Assembly: GCF_013618475.1 (NCBI RefSeq)
Contig: NZ_JABJVN010000005.1
Location: 251,203-315,202, forward strand
Direction of reading: 5' to 3'
Source: Saccharibacillus deserti
Lineage (GTDB): Bacteria > Bacillota > Bacilli > Paenibacillales > Paenibacillaceae
Length of the DNA: 64,000 bases
Positions 43,738 to 54,031 of the stretch are shown piece after piece. Each line of letters begins with the position of its first letter. Position 1 is the stretch's first letter. The translations under genes and the position numbers were made by a program. Under the pieces are notes generated by a model. That model had not been told where the DNA came from and searched no databases. It saw only the letters and a program-made list of their open reading frames with translations.

Positions 43738-44313
43738 ATGAAGAAAATTTCCGGAGAAAAAACGAAAAAGACCGCGCTTGCCTTCCTGGCTGCCGCCCTG
43801 ATTACGTCGCTGCCGCTGTTTTTGCAGGCGAAAACCGCTTCGGCGGCCGGCGCGACGGTATACATAAACGGCAAGGCCGCTTCGGGCGACGTGCTGTTCC
43901 GAAACGGACGGACCTATTTGACGCTGACGGACATGAGAGCGCTCGGCGGCTATTCGTTCCGCTACAACAAAACGTGGAAAACGATCACGATTACCGGAGG
44001 GGAAGACGGGGCGCGCCACGTATTGACGCTCGGCAGCCGGGAAGCCCGCCGCAACGGACAAAGCCTGACGCTCGAAGCGGCACCGCTGTCGTACGAGAAC
44101 AAAACGATGATTCCGGTCCGCGTCGCGGCGCAGCTGTTCGATGCTGAGCTGGAATGGGACTCGAACGGAAATCGCGTCATGCTCACCAAGGATACGGAAA
44201 GCGAAGGCTCTTCGGCGAGACCTCCGGCTTCGCCCTCCCGTCCGCCCGTCCCGCCGCCCGGACCCTCCGGGCCGTCGGTACCCAAGCCGCCTACGCCGCC
44301 TTCCGTTCGTTAA
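43738..44313 (+). CDS. Secreted copper-amine-oxidase-N-like (stalk) domain protein
   Basis: 191 residues. Signal peptide (KKISGEKTKKTALAFLAAAL, cleavage near TASAAG). The mature part has the two-part Cu_amine_oxidN1 pattern: VYINGKAASGDVLFRNGRTYLTLTDMRALGG with FRYNKTWKTITITGG, then PLSYENKTMIPVRVAAQLFDAELEWDSNGNRVML. The family is a small beta domain common in surface proteins of Paenibacillaceae; it is not an enzyme. The C-terminus (from about residue 160) is a Pro/Ser-rich tail, probably a flexible wall-spanning stretch. Its own ribosome site GAAGGGAGTGG stands upstream; it follows the triple-Rid gene after a terminator. Confidence 0.85.
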   Translation: MKKISGEKTKKTALAFLAAALITSLPLFLQAKTASAAGATVYINGKAASGDVLFRNGRTYLTLTDMRALGGYSFRYNKTWKTITITGGEDGARHVLTLGSREARRNGQSLTLEAAPLSYENKTMIPVRVAAQLFDAELEWDSNGNRVMLTKDTESEGSSARPPASPSRPPVPPPGPSGPSVPKPPTPPSVR

Positions 44314-44316
44314 CAG

Positions 44317-44355
44317 AAAAAGTCCGGGCTCCCGCACGGGAACCTGGACTTTTTG
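44317..44355 (+). terminator. Rho-independent terminator
   Basis: AAAAGTCCGGG pairs with CCTGGACTTTT (one mismatch) around TCCCG/CGGGA, followed by T. Confidence 0.85.
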
Positions 44356-44391
44356 GCGAAACGCGCAGAAATGGCCGGTCGAAAAGCAGCG

Positions 44392-44418
44392 AAAAAGAGC
44401 CTTCCCGAAGGAAGGCTC
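44392..44418 (-). terminator. Terminator of the tRNA-Arg gene
   Basis: Minus strand GAGCCTTCC-TTCG-GGAAGGCTC with an ultrastable TTCG loop, then TTTTT; 13 bases after the tRNA. Confidence 0.9.
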
Positions 44419-44430
44419 CCAATCTTATAC

Positions 44431-44503
44431 GTCCCAGGAGGGATTCGAACCCCCGACCGTGCGCTTAGAAGGCGCATGCTCTATCCAACTGAGCTACTGG
44501 GAC
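44431..44503 (-). tRNA. tRNA-Arg (anticodon TCT)
   Basis: 73 bases. Acceptor GTCCCAG pairs with CTGGGAC; D arm GCTC-AGTTGGATA-GAGC; anticodon stem TGCGC/GCGCA with loop CTTCTAA giving anticodon TCT (reads AGA); T arm with GGTTCGAATCC. The CCA end is not encoded. It is flanked by its own promoter (44530-44558) and terminator. Confidence 0.96.
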
Positions 44504-44529
44504 AAGAAGTGAAAAACAGAACAGAAATT

Positions 44530-44558
44530 AATATACCATATAAGCATTATTCCCGCAA
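44530..44558 (-). promoter_or_regulatory. Promoter of tRNA-Arg
   Basis: Minus strand -35 TTGCGG (44558-44553), 17-base spacer ending TGG, -10 TATATT (44535-44530). Confidence 0.75.
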
Positions 44559-44701
44559 GCGGATTTGTGAAAAAAACCGGAAGAAGCTGCGGGTTCATTT
44601 TTCCCTACATCTTATTAGAACTTGTCCGAAGCACGGGTTCGGACAGACGGAGACGGATAAGTCCCGGGCAGCCGGCGCGGCAGACGCGGGCTTGCGGCTT
44701 G

Positions 44702-44710
44702 TGATATAAT
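44702..44710 (+). promoter_or_regulatory. Extended -10 promoter before the 44802 gene
   Basis: TGATATAAT, a perfect TATAAT with the TG extension; no clear -35. The remaining part of the 44559-44760 gap shows nothing recognisable. Confidence 0.6.
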
Positions 44711-44801
44711 GTAGCCTCACAAAGATGCCGCAAGCGGAAGCCGGCCTACGGAAAAGGAGGGTTGACTTATCGATTCCACACGAAGAACGGACAAGGCGGG
44801 A

Positions 44802-45695
44802 GTGGTGCTGCTTCCCAAGACGCTCGACTATTACCAGGAGCAGGTGACCCGGATGCTGGAGAGCGAACGCTACGGCGAAGCGATCGAGACGCTGGAATTT
44901 CTGTTGGGCTGCGAAGGCCAGGATGAACAGCGGCGCCAGGAATGGAGCACGCTGCTCGAATGGCTGCGGGTCGCTTTTCCCGGAGGAGCGGAGGATGCCT
45001 ACGGCAACGAAGCCGTGCTGGCGGGCGAAGAACCGGAAGACGCGGCGCAGGCGCTCAAGCGGCGGACACTGGAGAAGCAGCGCGAAGATTCCGGCTACGA
45101 GCGGGAACTGCTTCGCCGCGTCACGCAGGAGCCGCTGACGGAGCGGGGACAAATTGCACTGGAGCAGCTCGCTTACCTGGAAGGTCCGGAGACGGACCGC
45201 GAGCTGATCGGATGGCTGGAGTCGGAAGAGCTTCATCCGCTGCTGCAGTTCCGCACCCTGCAGACGCTGAAGCGGCGGGGCGCGTCAGGGATCGTCCGTC
45301 TTCGCCGGGACGGAATTACGATCGAACCGGAGATCGAACGGACGCCGCTGCTGCCGCACGAATTCCCGATTGCGGTCGCCGAAGTGCTGACGAGGGTGGC
45401 GAACCAGACGGAGAGCGGCGATCCTTCCCTGTTCTATTTCGCGCGCGAGATGTGGATGCAGTTCGTGATGGCGGCATACGGAACCGCCGATTACGAAGGG
45501 CTGATCCGCGGAGGCGAAGAAGAGATCGATGCCTGGGCCGCCGCTCTGCACGCCCAAACGTCGGAGACGCTTGAAGGAGGCGGGAAAAGCGAACAAATCC
45601 GCGATGCCTACGGAATCACGGGAGAACTGCGTTTTCGCTGCGAACGCGCCGAACGCTCGCTCCGCGCATTTGCCAAAGGAAGTCTGAGAAGGTAA
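44802..45695 (+). CDS. Conserved hypothetical protein with TPR-like N-terminus
   Basis: 297 residues from the GTG at 44802. The N-terminal helices YYQEQVTRMLESERYGEAIETLEFLLGC resemble a TPR pair, and the middle has helical-repeat character (QIALEQLAYLEGPETDRELIGWLE). No catalytic motif or membrane segment; cytosolic. The start deserves care: a very strong ribosome site GGAGGG (44756-44761) lies seven bases before an in-frame AUC at 44769, which would add 11 residues beginning (M)DSTRRTDKAG, whereas the GTG has no properly spaced site. It lies just before tig. Confidence 0.75.
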   Translation: MVLLPKTLDYYQEQVTRMLESERYGEAIETLEFLLGCEGQDEQRRQEWSTLLEWLRVAFPGGAEDAYGNEAVLAGEEPEDAAQALKRRTLEKQREDSGYERELLRRVTQEPLTERGQIALEQLAYLEGPETDRELIGWLESEELHPLLQFRTLQTLKRRGASGIVRLRRDGITIEPEIERTPLLPHEFPIAVAEVLTRVANQTESGDPSLFYFAREMWMQFVMAAYGTADYEGLIRGGEEEIDAWAAALHAQTSETLEGGGKSEQIRDAYGITGELRFRCERAERSLRAFAKGSLRR

Positions 45696-45763
45696 GCGGA
45701 AGGGGAAACGGTTACTTTTCAGGCCGAAACCCCGGCGTTTTGGCGCAGCGTTGGCGTTTGCGC

Positions 45764-45792
45764 TTGAAATCCGCCGGAAATTTGTTTATGAT
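45764..45792 (+). promoter_or_regulatory. tig promoter
   Basis: -35 TTGAAA (45764-45769), 17-base spacer, -10 TATGAT (45787-45792). Confidence 0.85.
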
Positions 45793-45871
45793 AGAATGGT
45801 TATTGCGAACGTGGATGTAGTATGCTAAATTAACTTAATTGATAGCTAATTGTTGGAGGGGAATACTTAAT

Positions 45872-47188
45872 ATGACAGCAAGTTGGGAAAAAACCGAGAA
45901 GAACCTTGGTGTTCTTGAAGTCGAAGTTGCAGCGGAACGCGTTGAATCCGCGCTTGATAAAGCTTTCCAAAAAGTCGTGAAGAAAGCCAATGTTCCAGGT
46001 TTCCGCAAAGGCAAAGTGCCGCGGTCGATCTTCGAAGCCCGTTTTGGCGTAGAAAGCCTGTACAACGACGCGATCGACATTCTGCTGCCTGAAGCCTACG
46101 GCGAAGCGGTAGAAGAAGCCGGTATCTTCCCGGTAGACCGTCCGGAAATCGACATCGAACAATTCGGCAAAGGCCAGACGCTGAAGTTCAAAGCGAAAGT
46201 TACCGTAAAACCTGAAGTGAAACTGGGCGAATACAAAGGCGTGGAAGTGCCTGTATCCGAAATCAGCGTAACGGAAGAAGAAATCGCATCCGAGCTGGAG
46301 CGTCTGCAAACCCGTCATGCCGAGCTGATCGTCGTTGACGAAGAAGCGGCAGCCGACGGAGACACCGTATCGATCGATTTCGACGGATACGTAGGCGACG
46401 AAGCCTTCGAAGGCGGCAAAGCCGAGAACTACTCGCTCGAACTCGGATCGGGTTCGTTCATTCCGGGCTTTGAAGAGCAGGTTGTAGGCATGTCGACAGG
46501 CGATTCCAAAGACGTTACCGTAACGTTCCCGGAAGCCTACCATGCAGCCGAGCTGGCCGGCAAAGAAGCCGTCTTCAAAGTAAAACTGCACGAAATCAAA
46601 CGCAAACAGCTTCCTGAGCTGGACGACGAGTTCGCGAAAGACGTTAGCGAATTCGAAACGCTGGACGAGTACAAGGAAGATCTGAAGAAACAAATCGAAG
46701 ACCGCAAGAAAAGCGAAAGCAACGCAGCCCGTGAAAACGCGGTTGTCGAAGCTGTAGCCGCAGCTGCGGAAGTCGAAATTCCGGAAGCCATGGTGGAAAG
46801 CGAAGTCGAGAACATGATGCGCGATTTCGACAACCGTCTGCGCCAACAAGGAATGAACCTGGAAATGTACACAAGCTTCTCCGGCCAAACGGCTGAAGAT
46901 CTGCGTACGCAAATGAAAACAGATGCCGAAAAGCGCGTAATGAACAACCTCGTGCTGGAAGCAATCGCGAAGCAGGAGAACATTTCGGCATCCGAAGAGG
47001 ATATCGAAAAAGAACTGCAAACGATGGCTGATATGTACAAGCGCAGCCTGGACGAGATCCGCGGTATCCTGGGCGCCAACGGTTCGCTGGCCAGCCTGAA
47101 CGATGAGATCACTCTGCGCAAGACAATCGAATTCCTGCTGGAAAACAGCAAAGAAGTCGCAGCTCCTGCCGAAGAGTCGGCCGAGTAA
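45872..47188 (+). CDS. tig: Trigger factor
   Basis: 438 residues from the ATG at 45872 (TTGGAGGGG upstream); the frame extends 11 codons further but without a site. The ribosome-binding loop GFRKGKVPRSIFEARFG near residues 43-60 is the trigger-factor signature. The FKBP-type prolyl isomerase domain follows (DGDTVSIDFDGYVGDEAFEGGKAENYSLELGSGSFIPGFEEQ split, about residues 160-240), then the long helical C-terminal chaperone domain. It meets nascent chains at the ribosome exit. Upstream of clpP-clpX as in many bacteria. Confidence 0.97.
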   Translation: MTASWEKTEKNLGVLEVEVAAERVESALDKAFQKVVKKANVPGFRKGKVPRSIFEARFGVESLYNDAIDILLPEAYGEAVEEAGIFPVDRPEIDIEQFGKGQTLKFKAKVTVKPEVKLGEYKGVEVPVSEISVTEEEIASELERLQTRHAELIVVDEEAAADGDTVSIDFDGYVGDEAFEGGKAENYSLELGSGSFIPGFEEQVVGMSTGDSKDVTVTFPEAYHAAELAGKEAVFKVKLHEIKRKQLPELDDEFAKDVSEFETLDEYKEDLKKQIEDRKKSESNAARENAVVEAVAAAAEVEIPEAMVESEVENMMRDFDNRLRQQGMNLEMYTSFSGQTAEDLRTQMKTDAEKRVMNNLVLEAIAKQENISASEEDIEKELQTMADMYKRSLDEIRGILGANGSLASLNDEITLRKTIEFLLENSKEVAAPAEESAE

Positions 47189-47229
47189 GCTTTTGCTTCG
47201 AAAGGCAATCGAATAGTTTGACTTGCCTG

Positions 47230-47275
47230 GGCAAGGCACGTATGATTCTATGCGTGCCTTGTCCTTTTATTTTTC
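47230..47275 (+). terminator. Terminator between tig and clpP
   Basis: AAGGCACG (47233-47240) pairs with CGTGCCTT (47253-47260), extended by GGC/GTC, followed by a T-rich tract. Confidence 0.7.
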
Positions 47276-47435
47276 GGATGAAGATGGACCGGTTTTCGGC
47301 CCGGATCCGCATTTCTTTTATCGAAAAATGACATCGGCTTTTGAAAATGGTAAACTAACAATACAGGCTGAACAAACGGCCGGATTCGGCTGCTTGCTCC
47401 CTAAGATATTCCCTTACGAAAGAGAGGTTGATCGC

Positions 47436-48026
47436 ATGAGTTTAGTCCCTACAGTTATTGAACAAACAAGCCGCGGAGAGCGCTCCTACGATATTTATTC
47501 GAGGCTTCTCAAAGACCGGATCATTCTGCTTGGCGATGCGATCGACGATCATGTAGCGAATCTGATTGTTGCGCAGCTGCTGTTTTTGGCGGCGGAAGAT
47601 CCCGAGAAAGACATCTACTTGTACATTAATTCCCCCGGTGGTTCTGTAACTGCGGGCATGGGTATATATGATACAATGCAATACATTAAGCCGGATGTAT
47701 CCACGATTTGCGTCGGGATGGCGGCAAGTATGGGATCGCTTCTGCTGACGGCCGGAGCGCCGGGCAAGCGTTTTGCGCTGCCGAACAGCGAAGTCATGAT
47801 TCACCAGCCGCTTGGCGGTGTCAGCGGCCAAGCTTCGGACATTCTGATTCATACGGATTGGATCATTAAGACGAAGCGCAAGCTGAATAACATTTATGTG
47901 GATACGACCGGTCAGCCCCTTGAGAAAATCGAGCGGGACACAGACCGTGACTTTTTCATGAGTGCAGAAGAAGCCAAGTCTTATGGACTGATCGATAAAG
48001 TTCTTGAGCGACCGATTAATTCTTAA
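47436..48026 (+). CDS. clpP: ATP-dependent Clp protease proteolytic subunit
   Basis: 196 residues from the ATG at 47436 (AGAGAGG upstream); sequence upstream of it in the frame has no ClpP similarity. The serine protease triad is visible: Ser in [21 protein letters not shown], His in [15 protein letters not shown], and Asp in the IYVDTTG region. [17 protein letters not shown] and the C-terminal [18 protein letters not shown] complete the family. It forms the tetradecameric barrel fed by ClpX, encoded 19 bases downstream. No CtsR box is evident before it; a likely promoter is ATGACA-N17-TAAACT. Confidence 0.97.
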   Translation: MSLVPTVIEQTSRGERSYDIYSRLLKDRIILLGDAIDDHVANLIVAQLLFLAAEDPEKDIYLYINSPGGSVTAGMGIYDTMQYIKPDVSTICVGMAASMGSLLLTAGAPGKRFALPNSEVMIHQPLGGVSGQASDILIHTDWIIKTKRKLNNIYVDTTGQPLEKIERDTDRDFFMSAEEAKSYGLIDKVLERPINS

Positions 48027-48045
48027 TCCTCGAAGGGGTGGTTAG

Positions 48046-49302
48046 ATGTTTAAATTTAACGAAGAAAAGGGTCAGCTGAAGTGCTCCTTCTGCGGTAAAA
48101 CGCAGGAGCAGGTACGGAAGCTCGTAGCCGGACCCGGCGTATATATTTGCGACGAGTGCATCGAACTGTGCACAGAGATCGTGGAAGAGGAACTGGGACA
48201 TGAAGAAGAAGTCGATCTCAAAGACATTCCGAAACCCCAGGAAATCCGTGCGATTCTCGATCAATACGTAATCGGCCAGGATCAAGCGAAGAAATCGCTG
48301 TCCGTAGCCGTATACAATCATTACAAACGCGTGAATGCGCAGAGCAAATCGGAAGATGTGGAACTGTCGAAAAGCAACATCATGCTGATCGGACCTACAG
48401 GTTCGGGTAAAACGCTGCTTGCGCAGACGATGGCCCGTATTCTGAACGTACCGTTCGCGATTGCGGATGCCACATCCTTGACGGAAGCCGGTTATGTCGG
48501 CGAAGATGTCGAGAATATTCTGCTTAAGCTGATCCAGGCTGCCGATTACGATGTGGAAAAAGCCGAACGCGGCATTATCTATATCGATGAAATCGATAAA
48601 GTGGCCCGCAAATCGGAGAACCCTTCGATTACGCGCGACGTATCCGGCGAAGGCGTGCAGCAGGCGCTGCTGAAAATCCTCGAAGGCACGGTTGCCTCCG
48701 TTCCTCCGCAGGGCGGACGCAAGCACCCGCATCAAGAATTCATTCAAATCGATACGACGAACATCCTGTTTATCTGCGGCGGTGCCTTTGACGGCCTCGA
48801 GCAGATGATCAAACGCCGTATTGGCAAAAAAGTCATCGGCTTCAATGCGGACGGCGAAGGCCAACGCGAATTGAAAGCCGGCGAATACCTGATGATGGCG
48901 CTGCCGGAAGATCTGCTTAAGTTTGGTCTGATTCCGGAGTTTGTCGGACGTCTTCCGGTTATTTCGACTCTGGCTCCGCTGGACGAAGAAACACTGGTAC
49001 GCATCTTGTCCGAGCCTAAAAACGCCCTGACTAGGCAGTACAAGAAACTGCTGGAGATGGATAACGTTAATCTTGTATTCGAAGATGCCGCTCTGGTCGC
49101 AATCGCCGAAGAAGCGATCAAGCGCAAGACGGGTGCGCGCGGTCTGAGAGCGATCATCGAAGGCTTGATGCTTGATGTCATGTACGAAGTGCCTTCGCGC
49201 GACGATGTGACGGAATGCGTCATTACCGAGAAAGTCGTTCGGGAAAAGACAGTGCCCGAGCTTGGCGAAGGTAAAGATAAAAAGCGGGAAGAAAGCGCCT
49301 AA
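48046..49302 (+). CDS. clpX: ClpX, ATPase subunit of ClpXP
   Basis: 418 residues. N-terminal zinc-binding domain [26 protein letters not shown] (C4), Walker [13 protein letters not shown], Walker [14 protein letters not shown], sensor and [20 protein letters not shown] in the C-terminal AAA small domain. IGF loop: RIGKKVIGF. It unfolds tagged proteins and threads them into ClpP. Ribosome site GAAGGGGTGG. Probably one transcript with clpP. Confidence 0.98.
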   Translation: MFKFNEEKGQLKCSFCGKTQEQVRKLVAGPGVYICDECIELCTEIVEEELGHEEEVDLKDIPKPQEIRAILDQYVIGQDQAKKSLSVAVYNHYKRVNAQSKSEDVELSKSNIMLIGPTGSGKTLLAQTMARILNVPFAIADATSLTEAGYVGEDVENILLKLIQAADYDVEKAERGIIYIDEIDKVARKSENPSITRDVSGEGVQQALLKILEGTVASVPPQGGRKHPHQEFIQIDTTNILFICGGAFDGLEQMIKRRIGKKVIGFNADGEGQRELKAGEYLMMALPEDLLKFGLIPEFVGRLPVISTLAPLDEETLVRILSEPKNALTRQYKKLLEMDNVNLVFEDAALVAIAEEAIKRKTGARGLRAIIEGLMLDVMYEVPSRDDVTECVITEKVVREKTVPELGEGKDKKREESA

Positions 49303-49455
49303 GACGCTTTCTTCCATCAAATAGTCTCGTGCCGAGCCGGTCAACCTTAGAGGGTTTGGCCGGTTTGCCATGAGAAGCCGGGATTCCCTGAAAGCTGTAG
49401 TTTTGCGTCGTTACGAGGCGCTATCTTGCTTGTTCCGATATGGAGGTCGAACGAA

Positions 49456-50586
49456 ATGTACTTAAGACATCAAACACGGCCTGTAAAGGTCGGCAATCTG
49501 GTGATTGGTGGCAGCGACGAAGTCATCATTCAAAGTATGTGCACTACCAAAACGGCCGATGTCGAAGCGACAGTCGCCGAAATTCTCCGTTTGGAAGAAG
49601 CCGGCTGTCAGGTCGTACGCGTTACGGTCAACAACGACGAAGCGGCCGATGCCATCAAAGAAATCAAAAAACGGATCCACATTCCGCTTGTGGCCGATAT
49701 CCATTTCAATTACAAGCTGGCTCTGAAATCGATCGAGAACGGCATCGACAAAGTCCGGATCAATCCGGGCAATATCGGTAAACGGGAAAAAGTCGAAGCG
49801 GTCGTCAAAGCCTGCAAAGAAAAAGGGATTCCGATCCGGATTGGCGTCAACGCCGGTTCGCTCGAAAATCACCTGCTCGAGAAATACGGTTATCCGACTG
49901 CCGATGCCATGGTCGAAAGCGCCTTGTTCCATATCGGTATTTTGGAAGAGCTGGATTTCCACGATATTATCGTGTCGCTCAAAGCATCCGATGTGCCGAT
50001 GGCTATCGAAGCTTACAGCAAAGCGGCGCAGGTCATTCCTTATCCGCTGCATCTCGGGATCACCGAAGCGGGTACGCTGCATGCGGGAACGATCAAAAGT
50101 TCGGCCGGCATCGGTGCCCTGCTGGCTATGGGCATCGGCTCCACGGTCCGGATCTCGCTTAGCGCGGACCCGGTGGAGGAAGTCAAGGTGGCGCGTGAAC
50201 TGCTCAAGACCTTCGGCTTGATCACAAATGCGGCGACTCTTGTATCCTGCCCGACCTGCGGACGTCTCGATATTGATCTGTTCTCGATTGCCAACGAAGT
50301 CGAAGAGTACATTTCGAAGATCAAGGTACCGATCAAAGTGTCGGTACTGGGCTGCGCGGTCAACGGTCCCGGAGAAGCTCGCGAAGCGGATATCGGGATT
50401 GCCGGTGCACGGGGAGAAGGTTTGTTGTTCCGTTACGGAAAAATGATCCGCAAAGTCCCGGAAGCCGATATGGTACAAGAACTGAAAAAAGAAATCGATG
50501 CGATTGTAGTCGCCTACGAAGCCACCGGACAAATTCCGGGACGCGAAGAGCGGCATCAGCCGAAAGCATCGAAGATCGAAGCTTAG
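49456..50586 (+). CDS. ispG: 4-hydroxy-3-methylbut-2-enyl-diphosphate synthase
   Basis: 376 residues from the ATG at 49456 (GGAGG ten bases upstream). It performs the penultimate step of the MEP isoprenoid pathway with a [4Fe-4S] cluster. The TIM-barrel part has [57 protein letters not shown]; the C-terminal part has the cluster ligands [12 protein letters not shown] and [12 protein letters not shown] (three Cys) and a later Glu. The short bacterial form. It sits between clpX and lon, which is not the usual place, but the gene is intact. Confidence 0.97.
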   Translation: MYLRHQTRPVKVGNLVIGGSDEVIIQSMCTTKTADVEATVAEILRLEEAGCQVVRVTVNNDEAADAIKEIKKRIHIPLVADIHFNYKLALKSIENGIDKVRINPGNIGKREKVEAVVKACKEKGIPIRIGVNAGSLENHLLEKYGYPTADAMVESALFHIGILEELDFHDIIVSLKASDVPMAIEAYSKAAQVIPYPLHLGITEAGTLHAGTIKSSAGIGALLAMGIGSTVRISLSADPVEEVKVARELLKTFGLITNAATLVSCPTCGRLDIDLFSIANEVEEYISKIKVPIKVSVLGCAVNGPGEAREADIGIAGARGEGLLFRYGKMIRKVPEADMVQELKKEIDAIVVAYEATGQIPGREERHQPKASKIEA

Positions 50587-50621
50587 GCCGCGCAGCAAGC
50601 AGATGCGCCCCGAGCAGCAGG

Positions 50622-50657
50622 GACGGCAGCCGGAAGACCCGGCGTGCCGTCTTTTTT
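50622..50657 (+). terminator. Terminator after ispG
   Basis: GACGGCA-GCCGG-AAGAC-CCGGC-TGCCGTC stem followed by six T. Confidence 0.9.
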
Positions 50658-50772
50658 GTCCGAAAACAACCTTTCTTTTTGCGGGTTGAAGCGGCGGTAT
50701 GCTACACTTAACACACGCGTAAGCGCCGCATGCCGCACATGCGCGATAAGCCTTTTTGGGGGTGTGAAAACG

Positions 50773-53139
50773 ATGGGATTGAACAAACAGAAAAACCGCC
50801 GTTTTCCGTTGCTGCCTTTGCGCGGACTTCTCGTCTATCCGAGTATGGTTCTCCATTTGGATGTCGGACGGGAACGCTCGGTCAAGGCACTGGAAAAGGC
50901 AATGGTCGACGATCATTTGATTCTTCTCTGCTCGCAGTCCGAGGTGAATATCGAGGAACCGGCGCAGGATGATATATTCCGAATCGGAACGGTTGCAAAA
51001 GTCAGACAAATGCTCAAGCTGCCGAACGGCACGATTCGCGTGCTGGTCGAAGGGCTGGAGCGTGCGGAAGTACTCGAATACATCGAAGAAAATACGGAGT
51101 TTTACGAGGTGTATGCCCGGGAACTGCCGGAACCGGGAACGGAAGATCCGGAAGTGGATGCGCTTATGCGCACGGTACTGACGCAGTTCGAAAGTTACAT
51201 CAACTTATCGAAAAAAGTGACGCCGGAAACGCTTGCCGCCGTATCGGATATCGATGAACCCGGCCGTCTGGTCGATGTAATTACGAGCCATCTTCCGCTC
51301 AAGATCAAAGACAAACAGGCGATCCTGGAAACGGTGGATTTTCGTCTGCGTCTGGAGAAGCTGCTTGAACTGCTCAATAACGAGCGGGAAGTGCTGGAAC
51401 TGGAACGCAAAATCGGTCAGCGCGTCAAAAAGCAGATGGAAAAAACGCAGAAGGAATATTACCTGCGCGAACAAATGAAGGCGATTCAAAAAGAGCTCGG
51501 CGAAAAAGAAGGACGCGCCGGTGAAGTCGAAGAACTGCGCGAGCAGCTGGAAGACGGTGCTTTTCCGGAGAAGGTCTACGAGCGGATCAAGAAAGAGATC
51601 GACCGCCTGGAGCGTATGCCGACCAGTGCGGCGGAAGGCGGGATCATCCGCGGATACGTCGATTGGCTGCTGGCGCTGCCGTGGAACAAAGAAACGGAAG
51701 ATGTCCTGGATATCGTCCGCGCTGAAGACATCCTGAACGAAGACCACTACGGACTGGAGAAACCGAAAGAGCGCGTGCTCGAATATCTGGCCGTACAGCA
51801 GCTTGTCAAAAAGCTGAAAGGGCCGATTCTTTGTCTCGTCGGGCCTCCCGGCGTCGGCAAGACGTCGCTGGCCCGTTCGATCGCACGCTCGCTGGGCCGC
51901 GAGTTTGTACGGATATCGCTGGGCGGCGTACGCGACGAAGCGGAAATTCGCGGTCACCGGCGGACGTATGTAGGCGCCATGCCGGGCCGGATTCTGCAGG
52001 GGATCCGTACGGCCGGCAGCTCCAATCCCGTATTCCTGCTCGACGAGATCGACAAGATGGCTTCGGACTTCCGCGGCGATCCTTCTTCGGCGCTGCTGGA
52101 AGTGCTCGACCCCGAACAGAACAATACGTTCAGCGACCACTTTGTCGAGATTCCGTACGATTTGTCCAAAGTCATGTTTGTGACGACGGCCAATATGCTG
52201 CAGGGCATTCCCCGTCCGCTGCTCGACCGTATGGAAGTGCTGAATATTCCGGGATACACGGAGCTGGAGAAACTCGAGATCGCCAACCGTTATCTGCTGC
52301 CCAAGCAAAAAAAGGAGCACGGACTCGCCGAAGAACAGCTTGATCTTCCGCGGGAAGGTCTGCTGCAGATCATTCGCGAGTATACCCGGGAATCCGGTGT
52401 ACGGAACCTGGAACAGCAGATTGCGGCTATCTGCCGCAAATCGGCCAAACGGCTGGTATCGGGCAGCGTAGAACGGATCGAAGTCACTGCCGATTCCATC
52501 AAGGAATACCTTGGCAATCCGAAATTCCGTTACGGATTGGCGGAAGCCGAAGATCAGGTCGGGAGCGCTACGGGGCTGGCCTGGACCGAAGTCGGCGGCG
52601 AAACGCTGACGATTGAGGTCAGCGTGCTACCGGGCAGCGGCAAGCTTACCCTGACCGGCAAACTTGGCGATGTTATGAAAGAATCGGCGCAGGCAGCGTT
52701 CAGTTATACGCGTTCGCGGGCGAATCAGCTTGGGATCGACAGCCAGTTTTACGAGAAAAACGATGTGCATATCCATATTCCCGAAGGCGCGGTACCCAAA
52801 GACGGTCCGTCTGCGGGCATTACGCTTGCGACAGCGCTGATCTCGGCCCTGACCGGCCGTGCCGTATCCAAAGAGGTGGCCATGACCGGCGAAGTGACGC
52901 TGCGCGGCCGCGTACTGCCTATCGGCGGATTGAAAGAAAAGTCGCTTGCGGCTCATCGGGCCGGCTACACGAAAGTTCTGCTGCCGGCCGATAACGAGCG
53001 GGATCTGCGCGATATCCCGGACAGTGTCAAAGAAGCGATTCGCTTCATTCCGGTATCGCATATGGATCAGGTACTGGAGCACGCGCTGCTGGCCAAAGCG
53101 GTCCAGCCGCCGGTTGCGGAAGGTGCGCAGGCGCATTGA
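50773..53139 (+). CDS. lon: ATP-dependent protease Lon
   Basis: 788 residues from the ATG at 50773, with GGGGGTG upstream; the open frame reaches back to 50644 without similarity. N-terminal substrate domain ([25 protein letters not shown]), coiled coil ([21 protein letters not shown]), AAA module with Walker [13 protein letters not shown] and Walker [10 protein letters not shown], then the protease domain with the Ser-Lys dyad in [10 protein letters not shown] and [14 protein letters not shown]. Degrades misfolded and regulatory proteins in the cytosol. An extended -10 TGCTACACT stands near 50700-50708. Followed by engB, as in Bacillus. Confidence 0.97.
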   Translation: MGLNKQKNRRFPLLPLRGLLVYPSMVLHLDVGRERSVKALEKAMVDDHLILLCSQSEVNIEEPAQDDIFRIGTVAKVRQMLKLPNGTIRVLVEGLERAEVLEYIEENTEFYEVYARELPEPGTEDPEVDALMRTVLTQFESYINLSKKVTPETLAAVSDIDEPGRLVDVITSHLPLKIKDKQAILETVDFRLRLEKLLELLNNEREVLELERKIGQRVKKQMEKTQKEYYLREQMKAIQKELGEKEGRAGEVEELREQLEDGAFPEKVYERIKKEIDRLERMPTSAAEGGIIRGYVDWLLALPWNKETEDVLDIVRAEDILNEDHYGLEKPKERVLEYLAVQQLVKKLKGPILCLVGPPGVGKTSLARSIARSLGREFVRISLGGVRDEAEIRGHRRTYVGAMPGRILQGIRTAGSSNPVFLLDEIDKMASDFRGDPSSALLEVLDPEQNNTFSDHFVEIPYDLSKVMFVTTANMLQGIPRPLLDRMEVLNIPGYTELEKLEIANRYLLPKQKKEHGLAEEQLDLPREGLLQIIREYTRESGVRNLEQQIAAICRKSAKRLVSGSVERIEVTADSIKEYLGNPKFRYGLAEAEDQVGSATGLAWTEVGGETLTIEVSVLPGSGKLTLTGKLGDVMKESAQAAFSYTRSRANQLGIDSQFYEKNDVHIHIPEGAVPKDGPSAGITLATALISALTGRAVSKEVAMTGEVTLRGRVLPIGGLKEKSLAAHRAGYTKVLLPADNERDLRDIPDSVKEAIRFIPVSHMDQVLEHALLAKAVQPPVAEGAQAH

Positions 53140-53252
53140 TCGGGCGGAGCGCTTTTGAATAGGCTCGCCCCTGTTTGAAGAAGTAACGGACAACAAGGAC
53201 GGCCGCCTGCAGGTCAAGCGGTTGATCCGGTTCCGGAGAGGATTTTTTAACG

Positions 53253-53936
53253 ATGAATGTAACAAGTTCCGAATTCAAAATCAGTGCGGTCGGACCCGAC
53301 CAGTACCCGGAGGACGGCCTGCCGGAGATTGCGCTCGCCGGACGTTCCAATGTCGGCAAGTCTTCGCTGATCAACCGTCTGCTTCGCCGCAAGAACCTGG
53401 CCCGAACCAGTTCCGTACCGGGCAAGACGCAGCATATGAACTATTATCTGATCAACCAGTCGTTCTTTTTCGTCGACTTTCCGGGCTACGGCTTCGCGAA
53501 AGTATCGAAGCAGCAGCGCGAAGTATGGGGGCAGATGATCGAGCGCTACATGTTGGGCCGAGAAACATTGAAACTCGTAATTATGGTCGTCGATCTGCGT
53601 CACCCGCCGAGCAAGGACGATATCATGATGTACGAGTGGCTGACCCATTACAATCGGCCGATCTGTGTCGTGACGACCAAAGCGGACAAAGTGCCGAAGA
53701 CCCGCTGGCCGAAGCATGCCAAAGTGATCAAGCAGGATCTCGGCATGCGTCCGGAAGATCCGTTCGTCCTGTTTTCCTCGGAGAACGACATGGGCAAAGA
53801 AGAGCTGTGGACGATTGTGGAAAGCTATCTCGGCGAACTCAAAACACTCGATCAACGCGCGGCGGAAGCGCAGGCGGAGTTGGATGTGGAAGCCGGGCAC
53901 GAAGAGCAGCCAAGCGAAGAAGAAACGGAAGAATAA
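53253..53936 (+). CDS. engB: Ribosome biogenesis GTPase YsxC/EngB
   Basis: 227 residues. TrmE-Era-EngA-like GTPase with G1 [13 protein letters not shown]2 region [11 protein letters not shown]3 DFPGYG, G4 TKADKVPK and G5-like [28 protein letters not shown] is typical for EngB/YihA. Needed for 50S subunit maturation. The acidic tail of about 30 residues ([15 protein letters not shown]...) is longer than usual. It follows lon by 113 bases and has its own terminator. Confidence 0.96.
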   Translation: MNVTSSEFKISAVGPDQYPEDGLPEIALAGRSNVGKSSLINRLLRRKNLARTSSVPGKTQHMNYYLINQSFFFVDFPGYGFAKVSKQQREVWGQMIERYMLGRETLKLVIMVVDLRHPPSKDDIMMYEWLTHYNRPICVVTTKADKVPKTRWPKHAKVIKQDLGMRPEDPFVLFSSENDMGKEELWTIVESYLGELKTLDQRAAEAQAELDVEAGHEEQPSEEETEE

Positions 53937-53944
53937 CCGAACGG

Positions 53945-53972
53945 ACGGTCCCTACAAGGGGACCGTTTTTTT
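53945..53972 (+). terminator. Terminator after engB
   Basis: ACGGTCCC pairs with GGGACCGT, followed by eight T in a row. Confidence 0.92.
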
Positions 53973-54031
53973 GTGTAAAACGGGTATAATAAGGATATAT
54001 CCCATCCACTGAGGAATCGAGGAGATCCGTT

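Noticed and set aside
47276-47435. CtsR or CIRCE control of clpP/clpX
   Set aside because: No GGTCAAA direct repeat and no TTAGCACTC-N9-GAGTGCTAA was seen before clpP, clpX, lon or the HSP90 gene.
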